64,000 nucleotides of DNA, from NCBI RefSeq assembly GCF_000328705.1, contig NC_019673.1, positions 1,302,001-1,366,000 of the forward strand, read 5' to 3'. Source of the stretch: Saccharothrix espanaensis DSM 44229 (GTDB lineage: Bacteria; Actinomycetota; Actinomycetes; Mycobacteriales; Pseudonocardiaceae). Both the position numbers and the translations under genes were made by a program. The notes under the pieces are model-generated. The model was not told where the DNA came from. It saw nothing but the letters and a program-made list of their open reading frames with translations, and did no database searches. Below, piece by piece: positions 25,374-32,943 of this stretch. Position 1 is the stretch's first letter, and every line of letters begins with the position of its first letter.

Positions 25374-26096
25374 ATGGCGGCTTGGGCCTCTCTCGTCGTG
25401 TCACTGCTCGCGTTGACGGTGTCGGCGGTGACGTTGTGGCGTGCGCAGCTGACGCCGTTCCGGCTGCTCGTCACCGCCGACCAGGTGCAACTGCGGATCC
25501 ACCAGATGGAGAGCGAGACCGGCGAGACCTGGTTGCTGCCGCACTTCGCGCTGTCGGTCGGCTTCGCCAACTCGGGCACGCAGGTCGGGCGCGTGCTCGG
25601 CGTGCGCCTGGTGCTCCGCTACACCTCGCTGCCGATCCCCGACGCGTACGAGGTGTTCGCCTGCCACGGCGAGTACGACCCCGTGAAGTACCAGGCGCAC
25701 GGTGGCAAGCGGTTCACCATGATCGACCAGGCGAAGCTCGGCGACTTCCACTCGTTCGTCGTCCTGCCGAAGGCCACCGCGTCCAAGTTCTACGTGTTCA
25801 CGGTCAGGTGGGACAAACCCGTGCGCCAGGCGGAACTGCGACTGGACCTCGAAGTGCTGCACGACCGTTCAACGGACTGGAAGACCACGCACACGTGGCA
25901 GCTGGCCATGCCCGGGTGGGCCTGGAACTCGGTCGAACAGGGCTCGTCGTTCACCTTCGTCGCCGAGGGCGGCGCGGCGAAACGTTCGTCACGTGACGTC
26001 AATCCGCCTGATCTGCACAAGTACACACTCGACGAGGAGATGCGCGCGGTGACCGACGATTCCGTGAGCGTCGTCCGGGAGATCACTCCCGACTGA
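25374..26096 (+). CDS. membrane-anchored protein of unknown function (240 aa)
   Basis: One N-terminal membrane helix (WASLVVSLLALTVSAVTLW, residues 4-22) followed by about 215 residues predicted to be mostly beta-strand. Examples are LVTADQVQLRIHQ, LLPHFALSVGFANSGTQVG and KFYVFTVRWDKPVRQAELRL. The fold looks like a single immunoglobulin-like or similar beta domain, with a charged C-terminal tail. I recognise no catalytic motif or named family. Comparable actinobacterial proteins are usually annotated as hypothetical. The ATG at 25374 follows a GGAGGCGG site. It is probably a stand-alone gene. Confidence 0.75.
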   Translation: MAAWASLVVSLLALTVSAVTLWRAQLTPFRLLVTADQVQLRIHQMESETGETWLLPHFALSVGFANSGTQVGRVLGVRLVLRYTSLPIPDAYEVFACHGEYDPVKYQAHGGKRFTMIDQAKLGDFHSFVVLPKATASKFYVFTVRWDKPVRQAELRLDLEVLHDRSTDWKTTHTWQLAMPGWAWNSVEQGSSFTFVAEGGAAKRSSRDVNPPDLHKYTLDEEMRAVTDDSVSVVREITPD

Positions 26097-26173
26097 CCCC
26101 GGACCCCGTGGTTGCGGGCGGAGCCGCACGGGCAGAGCATGATCCGGACGCCGACGGCCGCTGTGGAGGACGG

Positions 26174-27334
26174 ATGACGGGCTTCGCCGGGTACCAGAAC
26201 GAGATCTACCTGCAAGGACTGGCGGGCACCGTGCCGCCGTTCACCACCGACCCGGAGGGGTTGGAGGCGTCGGCGCGGCAGCGGCTCGGGCCCGGACCGT
26301 TCTGGTACGTGGCGGGTGCGGCCGGGACCGGGGCGACCGCTCGGGCCAACCGGGAGGCGTTCGACCGGTGGCGGATCGTGCCCCGGATGCTGACCGACGC
26401 CACCCAGCGGCACCTCGGGACGTCCGTGCTCGGGACCGCCGCGCCGGCGCCGGTCCTCCTGGCGCCGCTGGGGGTCCAGTCGATCCTGCACCCGGACGGC
26501 GAACTCGCCACCGCCCGCGCCGCCGCCGAGCTCGGCGTGCCGTTCGTGCTCTCCACCGCCTCCTCGCACACCATCGAGGACGTCGCCGAGGCCGCCGGGG
26601 ACGGGCCGCGCTGGTTCCAGCTCTACTGGCCGAACGACCCCGACGTGTGCGTGAGCATCCTCGACCGGGCCCGCGCCGCCGGGTACCGGGTGCTCGTGGT
26701 CACGCTCGACACCTGGACGCTCGCCTGGCGACCGCACGACCTCGACCAGGCCTACCTGCCGTTCCTGCGCGGCGTGGGCACCGCGATCCCGTTCTCCGAC
26801 CCGGCGTTCCGGGCCGGGCTCGCGGCCGCCCCGGAGGACGACCTGCCGATGGCGATCCTGCGCTGGGTGCAGCTGTTCACCGGCACCGACAAGTCCTGGG
26901 AGCAGCTGTCCTTCCTGCGCGAGCACTGGGACGGGCCGATCGTGCTCAAGGGCGTCCAGCACCCGGACGACGCGCGCAAGGCCGTCGACGCGGGCGTCCA
27001 GGGCGTCGTGGTCTCCAACCACGGCGGACGTCAGGTGGACGGCGCGGTCGGCTCGCTCGACGTGCTGCCGGAGATCGCCGACGCCGTGGGGGAGCAGGTC
27101 GAGGTGCTGTTCGACTCCGGCATCCGCAGCGGCGCGGACATCGTGAAAGCCCTCGCCCTGGGCGCGAAGGCGGTGCTCGTCGGGCGGCCGTTCGCCTATG
27201 GGCTCGCGCACGGCGGGCAGGCGGGCGTGCGGCACGTGCTGCGCGGCCTGCTCGCCGACTTCGAACTCACCCTGGCGCTGTCCGGGCACCGCAGCCCGGC
27301 CGAGCTCAGCCGCGAGGTGCTGCGTCCGCGCTGA
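26174..27334 (+). CDS. FMN-dependent alpha-hydroxyacid oxidase (lactate 2-monooxygenase-like)
   Basis: A 386-aa TIM-barrel flavoenzyme. Landmarks in order: the N-terminal loop PFWYVAGAAGTGATARAN near residues 38-55, the FMN site PVLLAPLGVQSILHPDGE near 96-113, WFQLYWPNDPDV near 148, the active-site pair in VVVSNHGGRQVDG near 276-288 (catalytic His and the substrate-binding Arg), and the FMN-phosphate motifs FDSGIRSG near 316 and VLVGRPFAYG near 335. The family oxidises L-lactate and related 2-hydroxy acids; whether H2O2 or acetate is produced cannot be decided from the sequence. GGAGGACGG precedes the ATG. The last 29 bases overlap the convergent EspG gene. Confidence 0.9.
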   Translation: MTGFAGYQNEIYLQGLAGTVPPFTTDPEGLEASARQRLGPGPFWYVAGAAGTGATARANREAFDRWRIVPRMLTDATQRHLGTSVLGTAAPAPVLLAPLGVQSILHPDGELATARAAAELGVPFVLSTASSHTIEDVAEAAGDGPRWFQLYWPNDPDVCVSILDRARAAGYRVLVVTLDTWTLAWRPHDLDQAYLPFLRGVGTAIPFSDPAFRAGLAAAPEDDLPMAILRWVQLFTGTDKSWEQLSFLREHWDGPIVLKGVQHPDDARKAVDAGVQGVVVSNHGGRQVDGAVGSLDVLPEIADAVGEQVEVLFDSGIRSGADIVKALALGAKAVLVGRPFAYGLAHGGQAGVRHVLRGLLADFELTLALSGHRSPAELSREVLRPR

Positions 27335-28139
27335 GCTGCCGCATCCGGTTCTGCAAGGTGGCGAAGTCGGCGGGCTGCACGGTGATCCACGGGGTCCCGT
27401 CGCCGCCCTTCGACTTCGCCGACACGTACCGGCCGGTGATCGTGTCGAAGAACGTCAACGGCGTGGCGCAGCGCTGCTTGCGGCCGAACCGGTCGCGGCG
27501 GGCGGCGTAGAGCTGGCCGCCGCCGGTGCGCTTCTCGGCCAACAGCTTGCGGATGTTCTGCACCTCCGCCACGTACGTGCCGGTCGGCCTGCTGGCCTGT
27601 AGGAACGAGCCGCCGTCGTCGTCGTTGAACTGCCGGCGGCGCGGCTTGTCCTCCAGGGCGTCGGCGGGCAGGGACAGCACGCCGCCCCGGCCCGGCTTGG
27701 CCTCCGGCAGCGCCGACAGCAGCGACTGCACCGCGTCCTGCGCGCGCACAGGCTCCAGCACGAAGTGCTTGTCCGGGCGCAGGACCACGCGCAGCGCGTC
27801 ATCGCCGGACTGCGCCACGAGCGCGGTGCGCGTGTCGCCGTCGTCCTGGTTGAAGAACGCGTAGTACTCGGTGCCCGCGTCGGCGATCAGCCGCAGCGAC
27901 TTGGCCAGGTCGGCGTGCACCTGCCGGCCCCGGGCCAGCCCGAGCCGCTCCAGTTCCGCCCACGCGCGCCGCACCAGGTCCGACAGGCCGCTCACGTCGC
28001 CCTCGGCCACCCGGTCCTCGTCGAAGTCGACGGCCGTCAGCAGCGCGTTGTGCAGGGTCGGCAGACCTTCGGCCTGCCAGGCGGTGTAGAGCGCGACGAC
28101 CGGGATCGCCACCTTGGTGCGCAGCACAGTGCCCCTCAC
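27306..28139 (-). CDS. EspG-family chaperone of an ESX-like (type VII) cassette
   Basis: A 277-aa soluble protein of the EspG family. These chaperones bind the tip of PPE-type substrates in the cytosol and deliver them to the type VII secretion ATPase. The N-terminal beta-alpha pattern (TKVAIPVVALYTAWQAEGL), AWAELERLGLARGRQ and the mid-region RLIADAGTEYYAFFNQ match this family. The GTG at 28139 overlaps the stop of the PPE-like gene as GTGA, which couples chaperone to substrate; a second GTG lies four codons in. It is the last gene of the four-gene cassette. No ESX core genes (EccA-EccE) are in the window, so the secretion machine must be elsewhere. Confidence 0.82.
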   Translation of the reverse strand: MRGTVLRTKVAIPVVALYTAWQAEGLPTLHNALLTAVDFDEDRVAEGDVSGLSDLVRRAWAELERLGLARGRQVHADLAKSLRLIADAGTEYYAFFNQDDGDTRTALVAQSGDDALRVVLRPDKHFVLEPVRAQDAVQSLLSALPEAKPGRGGVLSLPADALEDKPRRRQFNDDDGGSFLQASRPTGTYVAEVQNIRKLLAEKRTGGGQLYAARRDRFGRKQRCATPLTFFDTITGRYVSAKSKGGDGTPWITVQPADFATLQNRMRQLSADAAPRG

Positions 28140-29515
28140 TCCCCGATGACCGGCGGGGCCACCATCGTGCCGTCGTCGAAGATGTCGTCCGCGCCCTGGA
28201 GGTACGAGGCGGCCTTGTGCTCCAGGTCGTCCTCGCCCTGACCCTGGCCGGCACCCGCGCCCATGCCGCCCATGCCGGCCGCACCACCGGGACCACCGCG
28301 CCCGGCCGCACCGCCACCACCCGGCCCGAACCCGCCACCACTGCCACCGGGCCCGAACCCGCGCTCACCGGGCATCGCGCCGGACGTGCCACCGGGCCCG
28401 AACCCGCCGGGCCCGAACCCACCCGGGCCGGGCATGCCGGGCATCCGCCCACCGCCACCCCCGGGACCGCCGCCACCGGGGATCCCGCCCATGCCGCCAC
28501 GACCGCCGCCCGACCCGCCACCGGGCCCACCGGGGCCGTTCGCGCTGGGCACCCGGACCGGCGGGTTGTTGGGGTTGCGCGGGAAGTTCGGGTTGTTCGG
28601 GTTCCGCGGGTTGTTCGGGTTGCGGGGGTCGTTCGGGTTGCGCGGGTCGTACGGCAGCCGCGGGTCGAACGGCGGGAACCTCGGGTCGTGCGGCGGCGGC
28701 TGCACGCGCGGCGGGTCGACGGTGCCCGGCGGGATCGTCGGCCGGTCCGGCGGGTCGGCCAGCGACTTGCGCGTCGTGCCGTCGTCGTTGCCACCGGGCG
28801 GGGTGGGCGGCGGCACGGTCGGCTCGCCCCACTGCTTCTTGGTGTCGTCACCGCCGGACGAATCGTCCCCGTCGCCGTCCCGGCCCTTGGGCTCGTAGGG
28901 CTTGGGCTTCCACTCCGGCGGCGGCTCGATCGGGGGCGGGTCGATCGGCGGCGGGTCGATCCCCGCGCCGATCTCGTCGGGGGACTGGAAGGTTGGCATC
29001 GACGCGCCCGCGGCGTTCGCGGACGTGCCGTAGGTGCTGAGCACCTGCATGTTCTTGGAGTTGACCTCTTGACTCTTCTCGACCGCGTCGTCGTAGTCGG
29101 TGTCCCACGGGACACCGTCGTTGTACCAGGGTTTGTCCGGCACGTCGACGGGCTTGTCCACCGAGTCCCGCGCCAGCCGGAACGACTCGCTGATCGACGA
29201 GGCGCCGGCCGCGGCGGTCTGCGCGCTCGTCCCGGCCGCCTCGGCCCAACTCCCCAGCGGGGCGGTCGAGGACCGCGCCTGGTCGCCGGCGGCACCCTCC
29301 CAGGACGCGCCCGAGTCCTGGACGGCCTTGTTGATCAGGTACGAGATGTCGGTGTGCCCGCGGTTGACCTGCTCCCAGTTCAGCTGGGTGGCGTCGGTGG
29401 TCTGCTCCGGACCCTTGCCGTCCTTGAACCAGCCGTAGATCTTGTCCGCGCCGACCCCCAGCTGGAGCAGCGCGAAGCCACCGAGGTCCATGTCCACGTT
29501 GCCGGGAGGAGCCAT
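28136..29515 (-). CDS. PPE-like/WXG-type secreted substrate with Pro- and Gly-rich tail
   Basis: A 459-aa protein. Residues 1 to about 165 are a helical domain with a WEGAAG motif near residue 75 (QDSGASWEGAAGDQARSS), matching the WxG turn of ESX substrates. The rest is low complexity: Pro-rich IDPPPIDPPPIEPPP near 195-210, then charged RDGDGDDSSGGDD, then tandem DPRNPN/NPNNPRN repeats near 300-335, then a Gly-rich stretch to about 425. The last 30 residues are acidic (EDDLEHKAASYLQGADDIFD). The layout, helical head plus disordered tail, is typical of PPE and EspB-like secreted proteins. AGGGG precedes the ATG. The upstream DUF3558 gene stops two bases before it. Confidence 0.82.
   Translation of the reverse strand: MAPPGNVDMDLGGFALLQLGVGADKIYGWFKDGKGPEQTTDATQLNWEQVNRGHTDISYLINKAVQDSGASWEGAAGDQARSSTAPLGSWAEAAGTSAQTAAAGASSISESFRLARDSVDKPVDVPDKPWYNDGVPWDTDYDDAVEKSQEVNSKNMQVLSTYGTSANAAGASMPTFQSPDEIGAGIDPPPIDPPPIEPPPEWKPKPYEPKGRDGDGDDSSGGDDTKKQWGEPTVPPPTPPGGNDDGTTRKSLADPPDRPTIPPGTVDPPRVQPPPHDPRFPPFDPRLPYDPRNPNDPRNPNNPRNPNNPNFPRNPNNPPVRVPSANGPGGPGGGSGGGRGGMGGIPGGGGPGGGGGRMPGMPGPGGFGPGGFGPGGTSGAMPGERGFGPGGSGGGFGPGGGGAAGRGGPGGAAGMGGMGAGAGQGQGEDDLEHKAASYLQGADDIFDDGTMVAPPVIGE
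28565..28660. repeat. tandem repeat encoding NPN/DPR units
   Basis: Within the PPE-like gene, short related units of 9-12 bases (variants of GGGTTGTTCGGG and GGGTTGCGCGGG) recur about ten times. They encode Asn-Pro-Asn-Asn-Pro-Arg type repeats. Such arrays change length easily by slippage and are a source of strain variation. Confidence 0.75.
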
Positions 29516-29517
29516 CG

Positions 29518-30126
29518 CTACCCCTTCAGGTTCCCGATGATCGTGGCGGCGACCCGCTCGGTCGTCCCACAGGCGTTGCCGTCGTTGAGCTTGGTGTCGT
29601 TCTTCGCGATGCTGCCCTGGATCAGGATCGCGTCCTTGCCGGACGTGCCGATCGCGGTGTTGCAGTCGCGCTTGCCGTCCGGGGTCGCGAAGCTCGCCGT
29701 CGGGTAGCCGAGGACCGTGTTCTCCCGGGACACCGGGAAGTTGGCCTTGCCCTCCCGCGCGAACGTCTCGACGGTGTTGCCCTTGGTCACCATGACGATC
29801 TTGAAGGTGGAGTTGGCGAGGACGTCCTTGCCCTGGTAGGTGCAGCTCGGGCCGTTGACCCCGTCCTGCTCGACCTTGGCTTCGCGGAACGTGCCGAGTT
29901 CGCTCTGCTGGGCCTGGGTGAGGACCGAGCACGGGTTCGCGACGTACTCGGCGATGTCCAGGTCCGGCGCGCCGCTCGGGGAGCCGCTCTTCGTCGTCGT
30001 GGGAGCCGCCGAATCGCCCGTGCCGGGTGCCGCGGTGGGGTTGCCGCCCACCGGGTCCGCACCGCACGCGCCCAGCGCGCCCGCCGCCGCGGCGATCACG
30101 AGAAGGGTCCGAAAAGTGCGATTCAA
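29518..30126 (-). CDS. DUF3558 lipoprotein
   Basis: A 202-aa lipoprotein. The signal sequence is TLLVIAAAAGALGAC with the lipobox LGAC (Cys at about 21). A Thr/Ser/Pro/Gly-rich spacer follows, then the DUF3558 domain from about residue 57 (IAEYVANPCSVLTQAQQSEL, GPSCTYQGKDVL, DCNTAIGTSGKDAI). Four further cysteines suggest two disulfides, as usual in this family. DUF3558 proteins often occur in type VII secretion cassettes of Pseudonocardiaceae, but their role is not known. The start is TTG at 30126, chosen because an AAGGA site lies nine bases upstream; no ATG or GTG fits. The preceding gene ends five bases before it. Confidence 0.85.
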   Translation of the reverse strand: MNRTFRTLLVIAAAAGALGACGADPVGGNPTAAPGTGDSAAPTTTKSGSPSGAPDLDIAEYVANPCSVLTQAQQSELGTFREAKVEQDGVNGPSCTYQGKDVLANSTFKIVMVTKGNTVETFAREGKANFPVSRENTVLGYPTASFATPDGKRDCNTAIGTSGKDAILIQGSIAKNDTKLNDGNACGTTERVAATIIGNLKG

Positions 30127-30131
30127 GGAAT

Positions 30132-30536
30132 TCAGTCCTTCGGCTTGAGTGCGTCGGCCGCCGCCGAGTCCGTGGCCTTGTACTCGTCCAGCGCCTTTTG
30201 GATGTTCTCGATGGTGTTCTCGAGTGCTTCCTGCGCTTTGGAGTTGGCCCAGCCGTACCCGCCCGGGTCGGTGCCCGCCGTCTGCCGGATGGCCATCGTG
30301 GCGAACCCGCTGTACACGTCCTTGCCGGGTGATCCGGACGCCATGATCTCGTCCGAGACGTCCCGGATCCCGATCAGCTTTTCCAGCGCCAGCTTCAGGC
30401 CGTCGATGAGGCGCTGTGCCTCGTCCGGCTCCACGTAGAACTTCGTCTGGGTGGACACGTAGTCCGCGCCAGGGCCTTTCGCGACCGTGTCGGCCACAAA
30501 GCCCAGCTTCCCGCCACCGCCCCCGGCGTCCAGCAT
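30132..30536 (-). CDS. first gene of the ESX-like cassette, helical protein of unknown family
   Basis: A 134-aa protein. The ATG at 30536 has an AGGGGAG site eight bases upstream and is preferred over an in-frame GTG at 30554. The N-terminus is Gly-rich (LDAGGGGGKLGFVADT). The remainder is mostly helical: DEAQRLIDGLKLALEKLIGI and a C-terminal helix SKAQEALENTIENIQKALDE. There is no signal peptide and no WXG motif. Its position as the first gene, five bases before DUF3558, and its two long helices suggest a small type VII substrate or partner of the PPE-like protein, as PE proteins are for PPE. That is an inference from context. Confidence 0.75.
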   Translation of the reverse strand: MLDAGGGGGKLGFVADTVAKGPGADYVSTQTKFYVEPDEAQRLIDGLKLALEKLIGIRDVSDEIMASGSPGKDVYSGFATMAIRQTAGTDPGGYGWANSKAQEALENTIENIQKALDEYKATDSAAADALKPKD

Positions 30537-30682
30537 CGCTCGCGCTCCCCTCACGCCAACCGGGGGTCAATGATGGCATAGCGCCCCGGGCGTGTCCGGT
30601 GATTCGGCGTGGTTTCGCCCGGCCGGGGAGGATGTCCGATTCGTTCAAGACGGGCCGGGTCGGCGGTGCCTAGGGTCGACGC

Positions 30683-31546
30683 ATGATCGAAGCAGCGAGG
30701 TCCTTTCTCTGGCGTCACGCCCGCGTGCTGGAGCAGCGGCGGTTCTCCTTCCTGTTCGACGGCGGCGCGGCGGAGCCCGTCGTCACGGCGGTGGCGGCGT
30801 ACCGGAACGACGACGGCGGGTTCGGGCACGCGTTGGAGCCGGACGGGCGGGGGCCGTCGAGCCAGCCGCTGCACACCTACACGGCGGTGCGGTTGGGCAA
30901 CGAGGTGGGGGACGACCGGTTCGCGGCCGGGGCCGCGGACTTCCTCGCCTCGGTGGCCAACCCGGACGGCGGGGTGCCCAACTGCCTGGGCACCGCGCGC
31001 GACCACCCGCGGGCGCCGTGGTGGCAGGTCTCCGCCGACAGCGACCTGCTGATGACCGCGCTCGCCGCCGGTGAGCTGCACCGGGCCGGGGTCGAGCACG
31101 AATGGCTGGACCGGGCGTCCGCGTTCTGCCGGCAGCGGATCGACGCGCTGGGCAAGTCGCACCCGTACGAGGCAAACGCCTGCGCCCAGTTCCTCCAGCA
31201 CGCCCCGGACCGTTCATGGGCCGAGGCCGCCGCCGCACGGCTGGGCGACCTGGTGCGCGAGCAGGGGCTGGTCGACCTCGGAGAGGGCAAGGCCCCCGAG
31301 GGGTACTCGGCGGGCGAGACGCACAAGCCGCACCACTACGCGGCCACGCCGGACAGCATCGCGCGGGGGTGGTTCAGCGACGACGAACTGGCCCGCGACC
31401 TCGACGAGCTGGTGGCGGCCCGGCAGGACGACGGCGGCTGGACGTTCCCGTGGCCGGTGTGGACGCCGGTGACCGAGTTCGAGTGGCGGCCGATCGTGAC
31501 GATCGAGGCGTTGCTGACCCTGCGTGCCTACGGGCGGATCAGCTGA
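30683..31546 (+). CDS. alpha/alpha-toroid-like protein (prenyltransferase/squalene-oxidase repeat type)
   Basis: A 287-aa soluble protein. It has repeated short segments around NDDGGFGHALEPDGRGPSSQ (residues about 34-53), NPDGGVPNCLG (about 94-104) and RQDDGGWTFPWPVWTPV (about 248-264). These DGGF/DGGW-type turns mark terpenoid-cyclase or prenyltransferase alpha-barrels. It lacks the DxDD or other cyclase acids, so an enzymatic cyclase is unlikely. Similar actinobacterial proteins are labelled hypothetical. Starts with ATG at 30683, divergent from the ESX-like cassette by 146 bases. The stop region overlaps the convergent AraC gene by 19 bases. Confidence 0.75.
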   Translation: MIEAARSFLWRHARVLEQRRFSFLFDGGAAEPVVTAVAAYRNDDGGFGHALEPDGRGPSSQPLHTYTAVRLGNEVGDDRFAAGAADFLASVANPDGGVPNCLGTARDHPRAPWWQVSADSDLLMTALAAGELHRAGVEHEWLDRASAFCRQRIDALGKSHPYEANACAQFLQHAPDRSWAEAAAARLGDLVREQGLVDLGEGKAPEGYSAGETHKPHHYAATPDSIARGWFSDDELARDLDELVAARQDDGGWTFPWPVWTPVTEFEWRPIVTIEALLTLRAYGRIS

Positions 31547-32202
31547 CCGAGCGGCACGCCGGCCAGGTCCTTCACCTCGCGGGACAGGTGCGCCTGGTCG
31601 GCGTAGCCGGTGCGGTGGGCGATGTCGGCGAACGGCGCGCCCGTCCACGCCAGCTTCACCGCCCGGTCGAACCGCAGCACGCGGTGCAGGGTCTTGGGGC
31701 CGTAGCCGAACGCGTCGAGGCTGCGGCGGTGCAGTTGGCGGGTGCTCAGGCCCAGGTCGTCGGCGAGCGCGGCGACCGGGGTGCCGGCGGAGCCGGCGAT
31801 CGCGCCGGTCAGCGGGTCGGGCGGGGTGGTGCGCAGGCGGTGCCGGGCGGCGTCGGCGAGGACCGCGCACGGGTCGGCCGCGGCGGCCAGTGCGTCTTCC
31901 AGGGCCGCCACGTCGTCCCACAGCTCGGCCAGCGGGACGCGCAGGTCGCGCAGCACGTGCGCCGGCACGCCGAGCGCGGACGGGCCGACGCCCGGCCCGA
32001 ACCGGACGCCGAACATCTCGCCGGGACTCAGCGCGGTGACGTGGCCCACGGTGTCCGGGCCCGCCACGGACAGGCCGTCCCGCGGCGTCCAGATGATGTC
32101 GGTGCGGCCGTCCGGCACGACCCGGCCCGACGTCGCCGTGCCCGACGTCCGTTGCCAGACGCAGTCCAGACCCGCCGCGGCCCGCTCGAAGTAGGTGTTC
32201 AC
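31528..32202 (-). CDS. AraC-family regulator (DUF6597-type N-terminus)
   Basis: A 224-aa protein. The N-terminal part resembles a small sensing domain (VVPDGRTDIIWTPRDG, then GVRFGPGVGPSALGVPAHVL), as in AraC members with a DUF6597-like start. The C-terminal double helix-turn-helix is VAALADDLGLSTRQLHRRSLDAFGYGPKTLHRVLR, then FADIAHRTGYADQAHLSREVKDL, at about residues 140-218. The start is GTG at 32202, overlapping the TGA of the nitrilase gene as GTGA, so the two are co-translated. It probably controls this nitrilase operon. Confidence 0.85.
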   Translation of the reverse strand: MNTYFERAAAGLDCVWQRTSGTATSGRVVPDGRTDIIWTPRDGLSVAGPDTVGHVTALSPGEMFGVRFGPGVGPSALGVPAHVLRDLRVPLAELWDDVAALEDALAAAADPCAVLADAARHRLRTTPPDPLTGAIAGSAGTPVAALADDLGLSTRQLHRRSLDAFGYGPKTLHRVLRFDRAVKLAWTGAPFADIAHRTGYADQAHLSREVKDLAGVPLGQLIRP

Positions 32203-32885
32203 GTCCTGGTGAGGGTTGCTCTGGCGGTGCCGGGTCCCGGGCCGAGCCGGACCGCGGCCTCGCCGCCCGGACGCCACACGCCGCTGCCGCCGCACGTGTC
32301 GTAGCCGCCGGTGCGCCCGGAGAACTGGGCCATCACCGCCCACATGCCCAAGCTCGCGGCGTGGCCCATCTGCCGGTCGATCCGGCCTTCGGAACCCTTG
32401 GCGTACAACGCGCTCACCACGTACGCGTCCGCACCGCCGGCCGCCACCTCGGCCGGGTGCGACGTGACCGCGGCGTCGTAGCAGATCGCGAGCCCGAGCC
32501 GCCACCCGTCGACCTCCAGCAGGAGGTGGTGGCCGCCGGGCGTGAACAAGTCGAGTTCGGGGCCGTGCAGGTGGCGCTTGCCGTAGTAGCCGAGGGTGTC
32601 GCCGTCCGGCCCGATCACGACGGTCGCGATGACCGCGCCGTCCGGGGTCGACAGCGGCGCGCCGACCAGCGCGTACGCGTCGTGTGCGGTGCAGGCGCGG
32701 CGGATCGGCGACCAGCGCGGGTCGTCCTCGGTGATCGCCGCGGCCGGGTCGAGGACGTAGCCGGTGAGGGAGAGCTCGGGGAACACGCAGACGCGTGCGC
32801 CGGCCTCGCCGATCAGCCGGGCGTGGGCGGCGGCGTTGGCGTCGAGCCCTGGCTCCGGCGTGGTCTGGATCGCGGCGACCTGCAC
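32199..32885 (-). CDS. carbon-nitrogen hydrolase (nitrilase superfamily)
   Basis: A 228-aa enzyme with the full catalytic triad of the nitrilase superfamily: Glu37 in FPELSLTGY, Lys near 102 in YGKRHLHG, and Cys near 135 in LAICYDAA. It hydrolyses a non-peptide C-N bond in an amide, carbamyl or related compound; the branch cannot be fixed from the sequence. At 228 residues it is slightly short for the family (about 260). The gene lies four bases overlapping the AraC-type regulator that follows it. Confidence 0.9.
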   Translation of the reverse strand: MQVAAIQTTPEPGLDANAAAHARLIGEAGARVCVFPELSLTGYVLDPAAAITEDDPRWSPIRRACTAHDAYALVGAPLSTPDGAVIATVVIGPDGDTLGYYGKRHLHGPELDLFTPGGHHLLLEVDGWRLGLAICYDAAVTSHPAEVAAGGADAYVVSALYAKGSEGRIDRQMGHAASLGMWAVMAQFSGRTGGYDTCGGSGVWRPGGEAAVRLGPGPGTARATLTRT

Positions 32886-32943
32886 GGACTCCAGCCTAAC
32901 CGCCGCCCGGCGGGCCGCAGCGGAGGATGCGGCCCGCCGGGGT

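Noticed and set aside
28565..28660. Possible CRISPR array
   Set aside because: Units are too short, contiguous, in frame and inside a coding region; no spacers.
28217..29707. Plus-strand 496-codon frame opposite the PPE-like gene
   Set aside because: Mirrors the repeat and Gly-rich tail; no ribosome site or domain.
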